A stretch of DNA of 24,149 nucleotides from UBA3496 sp964558115 (GTDB lineage Bacteria > UBA8248), in NCBI GenBank assembly GCA_964558115.1, contig CAZLCI010000030.1:1-24149 (forward strand), in the 5' to 3' direction. The notes under the pieces are model-generated. The model made no database searches. It saw only the letters and a program-made list of their open reading frames with translations, and had not been told where the DNA came from. Positions within the stretch are counted from its first letter, which is position 1; each line of letters begins with the position of its first letter. Positions 8,584 to 13,934 of this stretch are shown piece after piece. Position numbers and translations under genes: made by a program.

Positions 8584-8709
8584 TCAAATAACTACTTTAA
8601 GATAGAGATATCCAATAAGTGCCAAGACAACAATACGTTCATAATACAGTTTCTTTTTAGATGTTTCAGATTCTTCTTCTAACTTCTGCACTCTTTTTTC
8701 TAAATCCAT
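8584..8709 (-). CDS. Predicted 41-residue single-span membrane miniprotein
   Basis: This short open frame has an unusually good ribosome site: GGAGGG four bases before its ATG, on the minus strand. The product begins with a charged, heptad-like helix (MDLEKRVQKLEEESETSKKK). It continues with YYERIVVLALIGYLYLKVVI, which holds about 16 uninterrupted hydrophobic residues suitable for one short membrane span. The charge pattern (Lys-rich before the span) suggests N-terminus inside. I recognise no family. It lies convergent to the Sel1-repeat gene and downstream of the gltX/tRNA-Gln pair on the same strand, but 322 nt away, so it probably has its own promoter. The Shine-Dalgarno sequence and the coherent coiled-coil plus span design make it more likely than chance, but without homologues it stays a prediction. 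Confidence 0.5.
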   Translation of the reverse strand: MDLEKRVQKLEEESETSKKKLYYERIVVLALIGYLYLKVVI

Positions 8710-8837
8710 AGTTCCCTCCAGAAATTGATTAGGTACAAATATCCTATCACAATCTTTGCTTCATTTTTTATACGTTTAAATGATGGAGTGGATTATGCGT
8801 TCGTTTTGGGCTTAACGTCTTTCAGCAATATCCCTTT

Positions 8838-8936
8838 ATGGTTGTGGAATTGGGAAATTCTCATCCTTGGTGGGCAATATTTGTATCAGTTATTTCAATT
8901 TTGCTTACGGCGATATATTTTTTTTCTAAAGAATAA
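8838..8936 (+). CDS. Possible 32-residue membrane miniprotein
   Basis: A short plus-strand frame encodes a hydrophilic N-terminus of ten residues (MVVELGNSHP) followed by a hydrophobic span WWAIFVSVISILLTAIYFF and a basic/acidic end SKE. The tryptophan pair at the membrane border and the SKE tail look like a genuine small membrane protein. There is no visible ribosome site in front of ATG 8838, GTG 8844 or TTG 8850, and the frame is open upstream to a TGA at 8781 without another start. It could equally be the tail of a decayed longer gene. Confidence 0.25.
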   Translation: MVVELGNSHPWWAIFVSVISILLTAIYFFSKE

Positions 8937-8941
8937 TCTGG

Positions 8942-8990
8942 AAAGTGTAACGAAAAGTGTAACACTCAATCTCCGAAAAAAGTGTAATGT
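8942..8990. repeat. Three AAAGTGTAA direct repeats
   Basis: The core AAAGTGTAA occurs three times in 49 bp (cores GTGTAA at 8945, 8957 and 8982, spacings 12 and 25 bp). The first two copies continue to GTGTAAC, and the middle one forms the short palindrome AGTGT-A-ACACT at 8956-8966. The spacing is close to one and two helical turns plus a base or two, which could suit a regulator. Function is unknown. It lies about 40 bp beyond the 3' end of the tRNA-Gln gene. Confidence 0.5.
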
Positions 8991-9031
8991 GTCTGAAGTG
9001 CTTATTTTATGTGGGTTGTTGGAAGGTAAAA

Positions 9032-9105
9032 TGGCTGGGGGACAAGGATTCGAACCTTGGTAACCAGGTCCAGAACCTGGTGTCCTGCCGCTAGACGATC
9101 CCCCA
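9032..9105 (-). tRNA. tRNA-Gln (anticodon CUG)
   Basis: Read on the minus strand this is a complete 74-nt tRNA. The acceptor stem TGGGGGA pairs with TCCCCCA, the discriminator is G and CCA is encoded. There is a D-arm with AGCGGCAGG, an anticodon stem CCAGG/CCTGG enclosing loop TTCTGGA (anticodon CTG, reading CAG), and a T-arm CAAGG-TTCGAAT-CCTTG. The weak U1-A72 first pair and the G73 discriminator match the usual bacterial tRNA-Gln. It lies 69 nt downstream of gltX on the same strand. Because bacteria without GlnRS charge this tRNA with Glu through GltX and then amidate it, the pairing may be functional, but neither glnS nor gatCAB is visible in the window. Confidence 0.97.
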
Positions 9106-9117
9106 ACAATTTTTCGT

Positions 9118-9145
9118 AGTATGACGTATTTTTTTTTCGAGTCAA
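9118..9145 (-). promoter_or_regulatory. Likely sigma-70 promoter of tRNA-Gln
   Basis: On the minus strand, TTGACT (9145-9140) is followed after a 16-nt spacer containing an A9 run by CATACT (9123-9118). The -10 ends 12 nt before the tRNA 5' end, so transcription would start a few bases ahead of the mature tRNA. A GAGT-TCTTG-ACTC palindrome overlaps the -35. The -10 matches consensus only 4 of 6. Confidence 0.5.
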
Positions 9146-9174
9146 GAACTCAGCAATAAAAATTCTAGCAGTTT

Positions 9175-10590
9175 TTAATCATTTTTATGGATAATGTTTA
9201 GAGCATTATTGATTCGTTTTATGACAAGTTCTTTGTCTAGGAGATAGAGAGTTTCGAAGATTCCTGGACTCACCGTACCTCCTGTTACAGCAACTCTTAT
9301 AGGTTGTGCTAATTTGCCAATTTTCAAGTCTTCAGAACTCAATATTTCGTTAAATACTGTTTTGATGTTTTCAATTGTGTATTGGTCAATTTTATCTATT
9401 GCAGAACATAATTTTTCTAGAACGGGCGAGATTTCTTTAGTTAGAAATTTTTTGGTGGCTTTCTCATCCATTGTAATTTCTTCTGAGAAAAAATAGAGGG
9501 AACTGTTGACGATCTCTTCTATGGTTGTTCCTCTAGTTCGCATTTCTTCGATGATTCCTTTTCTTCTTTCTGCAGTCTGTGTGTCTGGGTCGTATCCGAT
9601 ATCTTTCAACTTGTTATCAAAAAGGTCTAATAAACTTTGGATATCTCTTTTTTTCATATGTTCTTGTGATACCCAGTCCATTTTTTCTGGATTGAAAACA
9701 GCAGAAGACTGGTTGAGATTTTCTATAGAGAAAAGTTTGATTATTTCTTCTTTGTCAAATATCTCTTGATCTCCATGACTCCATCCTAATCTTACCAGGT
9801 AATTTATTAACGCCTCAGGCAAGTATCCTTGGTTTTTATATTCAAGAACTGATGTCGCGCCATGTCTTTTAGAAAGTCTTTTCTTGTCGGAACCAAGTAT
9901 CATAGATATATGAACAAATTCCGGAATAGGACTATTAAGTGCTTGATACACTAAGATTTGTTTTGGGGTATTGGAGAGATGGTCATTTCCCCTAATTACA
10001 TGACTGATTTGCATATCTATATCATCGATGGCAACACATAAATTGTAGGTAGGAGAGCCATCGGTTCTTCTAATGATCATATCGTCAATTTGATTGTTCT
10101 GGAATGTAACTTCTCCTGCTAGTAAATCGTGAAAACTAGTTTTTCCTTCGTCAGGAGTTTTCAATCTTATACAAAAAGGAATGTCAGGGTCTTCCTGATA
10201 TTTTTCTCTACATGTTCCATCGTACATAGGAGTTTTCCCTTGTTTTGTAGCCTCGTCTCTCATTTTTTGCACTTCTTCTGGAGTACAGGTGCATCTGTAA
10301 GCAAGGTTTTTAGATATAAGAGTATCTATAGTCTCGTTATATAGTTTCTCTCTGTCGCTTTGTCTAAAGGGTCCTTCATCCCAGTCTAACTCTAGCCAAT
10401 CAAAAGCTTCTATAATGGCTTCATAGAACTCTTCAGTGGATCGTTGTTTGTCTGTATCTTCAATCCTGAGTATGGTGGTTCCACCATGATGTTTTGCAAA
10501 GAACCAGTTAAACAGAGCTGTCCTTGCTCCACCTATATGGAGATGGCCAGTGTTGGATGGTGCAAATCTAACGCGTATTTTATTGTCCAT
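9175..10590 (-). CDS. gltX: Glutamyl-tRNA synthetase (GluRS)
   Basis: A 471-residue class I synthetase that ligates glutamate to tRNA-Glu, and in many bacteria also to tRNA-Gln. The HIGH motif is HLHIGGART (His16-Thr24), the KMSKS-type motif is DKKRLSKRHGA (about residues 235-245), and LRIEDTD follows the first motif as in all bacterial GluRS. The length is normal. Two differences from the common pattern are visible. The near-universal APSPTG before HIGH reads APSNTG (Asn13). The zinc knuckle has Cys100, Cys102 and Cys127, but the fourth E. coli ligand (His) is replaced by Glu129. Whether the enzyme is discriminating cannot be read. The gene is divergent from the cupin gene, and tRNA-Gln follows it on the same strand. 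Confidence 0.97.
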   Translation of the reverse strand: MDNKIRVRFAPSNTGHLHIGGARTALFNWFFAKHHGGTTILRIEDTDKQRSTEEFYEAIIEAFDWLELDWDEGPFRQSDREKLYNETIDTLISKNLAYRCTCTPEEVQKMRDEATKQGKTPMYDGTCREKYQEDPDIPFCIRLKTPDEGKTSFHDLLAGEVTFQNNQIDDMIIRRTDGSPTYNLCVAIDDIDMQISHVIRGNDHLSNTPKQILVYQALNSPIPEFVHISMILGSDKKRLSKRHGATSVLEYKNQGYLPEALINYLVRLGWSHGDQEIFDKEEIIKLFSIENLNQSSAVFNPEKMDWVSQEHMKKRDIQSLLDLFDNKLKDIGYDPDTQTAERRKGIIEEMRTRGTTIEEIVNSSLYFFSEEITMDEKATKKFLTKEISPVLEKLCSAIDKIDQYTIENIKTVFNEILSSEDLKIGKLAQPIRVAVTGGTVSPGIFETLYLLDKELVIKRINNALNIIHKND

Positions 10591-10662
10591 CAGTAATCAA
10601 ATCTCTAGTAAAAGTTCATAAAATTCTAATATAGATTAACATTTATTTTTTTCAAAAAATCT

Positions 10663-10704
10663 TTGTATAGTAGTCGTATTCGGTTTCAATTGTATAGTTT
10701 GAAA
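10663..10704. promoter_or_regulatory. Repeats upstream of the cupin gene
   Basis: The 9-mer TTGTATAGT occurs twice, at 10663-10671 and 10690-10698 (27 bp apart). The second copy forms the spacer of an inverted repeat TTTCAA (10684-10689) / TTGAAA (10699-10704). The block lies in the divergent gltX/cupin intergenic region and could be an operator or part of the cupin promoter. The AT-rich context makes chance possible. Confidence 0.3.
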
Positions 10705-10741
10705 ATTATTTTTTAATATTATTTCTTAGGAGTAAAAGTAT

Positions 10742-11071
10742 ATGGACTATTTTTTCGATTTAAATGAAGTGGATGTGCAAGATATGCCCGGTCGTAAAAG
10801 AAGACTGGTAGTTGGCGAAAACGTAATGATGCTTTATATCGAAAGAGAAGCAGGCACAACTCAGGATCATACTCACGATGTAGAGCAATTGGTGTACTTA
10901 ATGAAAGGCTCTGCACGTTTTACAGTAGATGGAAACACAAAACTATGCGAGGGAGGGCAGGTTGTTCACATCCCAAAAGGAGTCCGTCACCAGCTTGAAG
11001 CCCTTACTCCTATTACTTATGTTGGAATCTATTCTCCTCTTCGTGAAGAAGCAATAAAAGGAGAAGCGTAA
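10742..11071 (+). CDS. Small single-domain cupin
   Basis: A 109-residue protein consisting of one cupin_2 barrel. The first cupin motif supplies His43, His45 and Gln49 or Glu48 (QDHTHDVEQLVYLMKG), and the second supplies His83 (IPKGVRHQLEA), the usual set for one divalent metal. The ribosome site TAGGAG lies about 10 nt before the ATG. Proteins of this size are often isomerases, dioxygenase-like enzymes or ligand sensors, and the sequence does not decide between them. The gene is divergent from gltX and ends 5 nt from the stop codon of the convergent CMD-like gene. The upstream region carries a repeated 9-mer that might be regulatory. Confidence 0.85.
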   Translation: MDYFFDLNEVDVQDMPGRKRRLVVGENVMMLYIEREAGTTQDHTHDVEQLVYLMKGSARFTVDGNTKLCEGGQVVHIPKGVRHQLEALTPITYVGIYSPLREEAIKGEA

Positions 11072-11076
11072 GAAGA

Positions 11077-11481
11077 TTAATCCTCTGGGTACTGCCAGTT
11101 TTCTTCTTCTTTTAATTCCTCAATCGCTTCTAACATGCAAGTTACTCCGTATGTCAGAACTTTGGACCCAGAAGGATTTACGCAAACCATGAGAGCTTCA
11201 GCAATGCTTTCGGGATGTAATCCCAGCTTCAGTCCTTTTTTTAAGTGTTGTTTTAAGTGTGGTTGGTTATGCGGATTTGATCCTTCTACTGCTAAAGAGA
11301 GAATATGAAACAATTCGTGCATTTTTTCGTCGAATCTTCTTTCCTTAGCACGAATCACGTCGTCAAGTTTAAGAAGAGCTTCCATATAGTCAGGAAACTT
11401 TTCAGCGATAAATTTATGCGCTGGATAATGTCTTCCTCTTCGACTGGCAATGTCTTCCCAAAGAGCTTTTTGTTCATTCAT
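11077..11481 (-). CDS. Carboxymuconolactone decarboxylase (CMD)-like protein
   Basis: A 134-residue all-helical protein of the CMD/AhpD superfamily. The helix FDEKMHELFHILSLAVEGSNPHNQPHLKQHLKKGLKLG corresponds to the family's central helix and HxxxALxxGxT-like turn, and is followed by HPESIAEALMVCV. The AhpD redox CxxC is absent, so a peroxidase role through that motif is not supported. His residues in the NPHNQPHLKQH stretch are the conserved polar feature. I chose ATG 11481 over the longer frame to 11508 because AAGGAG lies 7 nt upstream of it. The start overlaps the 3' end of the Atg22-type transporter gene by 8 nt, implying translational coupling. Substrate unknown. Confidence 0.75.
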   Translation of the reverse strand: MNEQKALWEDIASRRGRHYPAHKFIAEKFPDYMEALLKLDDVIRAKERRFDEKMHELFHILSLAVEGSNPHNQPHLKQHLKKGLKLGLHPESIAEALMVCVNPSGSKVLTYGVTCMLEAIEELKEEENWQYPED

Positions 11482-12790
11482 TCGATTTCTCCTTTTTTCC
11501 TTCTTCATCCCGTATCTTGCAGAGCAGATATATTGAGGGAATAAAGAAAATAAGAATTGATAAAATAGCCAACCTTTGATTCGATAGCATACTCGAAATT
11601 ACTCCAAATGTGATAGGGCCAAGTATAGAACTGAATTTACCGCAGATTCCATAAATTGCGTATCCTTTAGCTTCATGCATTTCAGGAATGTACGAAGCCA
11701 TCATTGCTCTACTTGAGGATTGAGTTGATCCCAATAGAATTCCTGCACCTATTCCTATGATAAAAAATTCTTCTTTAGAAGTATTTAAAAAAGCAGAAAT
11801 AATGATCAAGCACCAAATAAAAAGGGTAGATATTAAGGTTTTTCTGTGACCTATATAATCTGAGACATACCCAAAGACAAATGATCCTAGTCCTGCAGAT
11901 ATTTGAATGCAGATAAAGAGAATAAGATTTTCTTGCATCGTAAAGGAAAGAGTCGACACTGCATAAATAGAACAGAATGCAATAATTGTAATTATTCCAT
12001 CGTTAAATAAGAAAAAAGCAATAAGAAATTTCATCGCATCTATATTTTTTTTGTATTGTTTAATTAATTGATATAACTCTTCGAATATCAGATGATTTTT
12101 CGGGTCTTTAGTCAATTTATTTTCTTGGAATGATTTTCTTAGAGTAAAAAGCATAGGAAGTGAAAAGAGTGCGAAGAAAATGGATGTAATCAGAAAACTT
12201 TTTTTGAATTCATCTTGATTGGTTAATTCGTAACCATCTTTTAAAAAGGGATAGCAAAGAATCAGGCACAATAATCCTCCAAAGTAACCAAGTCCCCATC
12301 CCCATCCACTGATTCTCCCAATGTTTTCTTTCGTCGAAAGATTAGGGAGGTAAGAGTTGTAGAAAACGATAGAACATTCAAAGCCAATAGAGGAAATAAC
12401 AAAGATGATAATGGCGGATACGACCATTCCTTCTTCCAGCAATGACAAAAGGGCTGTGAAAATTATGCATATAAAACTAAAAATAAAAAGGAATGTTTTT
12501 CTTTTGTCAGAGATGTCAGCTATTGCACTTAGAGGTATAGCAATTATAATACTCAAAAGCATGGATAAAGATATCGCACTACCCCAGAGGAGGTCTCCGT
12601 ATACGATTCCTTTGGTTATGACTTCTTTGAAGAAAACGCTGAAAGCAACCGTAGTAATAATTGTTGGATAGGCAGAATTTGCAAAGTCATACATGATCCA
12701 AGAAAATATTTCTTTTTTATCTGTAGGGGCATTTTTTGTCATAAGAATATTTTTATGAGTAAATTTAGAAAGTTGCAAGTCGTTCTTCAT
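11474..12790 (-). CDS. MFS transporter, Atg22/UMF1 type
   Basis: A polytopic membrane protein of 438 residues with about 12 spans. The opening SWIMYDFANSAYPTII (from Ser30) is the hallmark of the UMF1/Atg22 branch of the major facilitator superfamily, and FGYVSDYIGHRKTL is the conserved mid-protein MFS loop. The long charged loop near the middle (ELYQLIKQYKKNIDAM) is also typical. Yeast Atg22 exports amino acids from vacuoles; bacterial members are functionally unknown. The start is uncertain: neither ATG 12790 nor ATG 12742 (before TKNAPTDKKE) has a good ribosome site, and both keep the conserved domain. Its 3' end overlaps the CMD-like gene by 8 nt, so the two form a small minus-strand operon. 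Confidence 0.85.
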   Translation of the reverse strand: MKNDLQLSKFTHKNILMTKNAPTDKKEIFSWIMYDFANSAYPTIITTVAFSVFFKEVITKGIVYGDLLWGSAISLSMLLSIIIAIPLSAIADISDKRKTFLFIFSFICIIFTALLSLLEEGMVVSAIIIFVISSIGFECSIVFYNSYLPNLSTKENIGRISGWGWGLGYFGGLLCLILCYPFLKDGYELTNQDEFKKSFLITSIFFALFSLPMLFTLRKSFQENKLTKDPKNHLIFEELYQLIKQYKKNIDAMKFLIAFFLFNDGIITIIAFCSIYAVSTLSFTMQENLILFICIQISAGLGSFVFGYVSDYIGHRKTLISTLFIWCLIIISAFLNTSKEEFFIIGIGAGILLGSTQSSSRAMMASYIPEMHEAKGYAIYGICGKFSSILGPITFGVISSMLSNQRLAILSILIFFIPSIYLLCKIRDEEGKKEKSNE

Positions 12791-12833
12791 TTCTAATTAT
12801 AGGAAATGTTATTTTTATTTTTTGGAGGGTGAG

Positions 12834-13787
12834 GTGAAAAATTCTGTTTTGGTGGTTACTCCATTTCATGAAAGGTACGTTAAGGCTCTGGAGAGTCTCG
12901 ATTTAGATATAAATTTTGTGGGTTGTTCAGATAATAATGATTGCCCAGATGATCTTAGCACTTATGAAGTAGGGGTGGCATGGAAAATCGATCCGCTTTT
13001 ACTCAAGAGATGGGAAACTCTTAAATGGGTACAAATGGTTTCTGCAGGGGCAGATGAAATGTTGGATACATTATCAAAAAGAGAAGATGTAGTTATTACT
13101 TCTGTAAGAGGAATTCATGCAAAGCCTATAGCTACTTATGTGCTAATGATGATGCCAATGATTTCAATGGGAATCCCTAGAATGATAAACAATCAGAATT
13201 CTTCTACTTGGAAGCAATGGTCTTGGAATGATTTAGAAGGAAAAATTCTTTGCCAAGTCGGATTAGGTGAAATTGGTAAGGAAATAGCAAAAAGAGCTCG
13301 GCAGTCAGGTATGATTGTCAAAGGAGTGAAAAATAGCATTTCAGCAGATGAGAAATATGAATATATCGATGAAATATTTAGTTCTGAAAAAATTGAATCT
13401 GCGATTAAAGACTGTGATTATTGTGTTCTTGCACTTCCTTTGACTGAGAAAACGAGAAATCTTTTTTCACGAAAAGTGTTTTCTTGCATGGAAAAAAAAC
13501 CTTTTTTTATCAATGTAGGAAGAGGAGAACTAGTGAATGACAGTGATCTCTTGCAATCTATAGACGATGAACTTTTGTCTGGAGCGGTTTTAGATGTATT
13601 TGATGAAGAACCATTATCATCAGATAGTCCTCTTTGGTTCCATGATAAAGTTATTGTCACACCGCATATTTCTGGTCTAACAAGGGATTATATGCGGAAA
13701 GTATGTAATGTTTTTGCTGAGAATTGGGAACTTTGGAATGAAGGTAAAGTATTAGGAAGAAAAGTAGATAGATCTTCTGGATATTAA
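12834..13787 (+). CDS. D-isomer-specific 2-hydroxyacid dehydrogenase
   Basis: A 317-residue NAD(P)-dependent oxidoreductase that reduces 2-oxoacids to D-2-hydroxyacids or the reverse. The Rossmann motif is VGLGEIGKEIA (about residues 142-152). The catalytic set is Arg230 (INVGRGELV), Glu259 (LDVFDEEPL) and His278 (VTPHISG). The start is most likely GTG 12834, since GGAGG at 12824-12828 gives a 5-nt spacer; the upstream TTG 12822 overlaps that ribosome site. The dinucleotide motif has GLGEIG, and the acidic residue that would fix NAD over NADP is not evident. The gene stands alone between the divergent Atg22-type transporter and ftsK. The specific substrate (glyoxylate, hydroxypyruvate, phosphoglycerate-like) cannot be read. 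Confidence 0.88.
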   Translation: MKNSVLVVTPFHERYVKALESLDLDINFVGCSDNNDCPDDLSTYEVGVAWKIDPLLLKRWETLKWVQMVSAGADEMLDTLSKREDVVITSVRGIHAKPIATYVLMMMPMISMGIPRMINNQNSSTWKQWSWNDLEGKILCQVGLGEIGKEIAKRARQSGMIVKGVKNSISADEKYEYIDEIFSSEKIESAIKDCDYCVLALPLTEKTRNLFSRKVFSCMEKKPFFINVGRGELVNDSDLLQSIDDELLSGAVLDVFDEEPLSSDSPLWFHDKVIVTPHISGLTRDYMRKVCNVFAENWELWNEGKVLGRKVDRSSGY

Positions 13788-13830
13788 TTTTTTTCTAGTA
13801 TGCGTTTCATTCATTAAGTTTTCATATTTA

Positions 13831-13859
13831 TTGTTCTTTTTCCTTAAATATTATATATT
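13831..13859 (+). promoter_or_regulatory. Possible ftsK promoter
   Basis: TTGTTC (13831-13836), a 17-nt spacer and TATATT (13854-13859) lie 75 nt upstream of the ftsK ATG in an AT-rich leader. The -10 matches 5 of 6 bases but the -35 only 3 of 6. Confidence 0.35.
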
Positions 13860-13934
13860 GTACTAGTTAGTTCTTCGCCCATTTGATGCCTTATGCTTTG
13901 AATTTATTAAGAAGTATTATGGCAAGGTGGCGAT

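Larger units (their letters stand above)
8517..9031. other. Sparse region between Sel1 gene and tRNA-Gln
   Basis: No long gene is credible here. The stretch contains the two miniprotein candidates and a cluster of GTGTAA repeats (8945-8987). An open frame that spans 8725-9063 on the plus strand ends inside the antisense of the tRNA gene and is rejected. I saw no terminator: the 6-bp palindrome ATGGCT-GG-AGCCAT at 8518-8531 has no following T tract. Confidence 0.5.

Noticed and set aside
8725..9063. 112-codon plus-strand open frame ending MAGGQGFEPW
   Set aside because: Its 3' part is the antisense of the tRNA-Gln gene, a well-known source of false proteins, and the rest has no family features or ribosome site.
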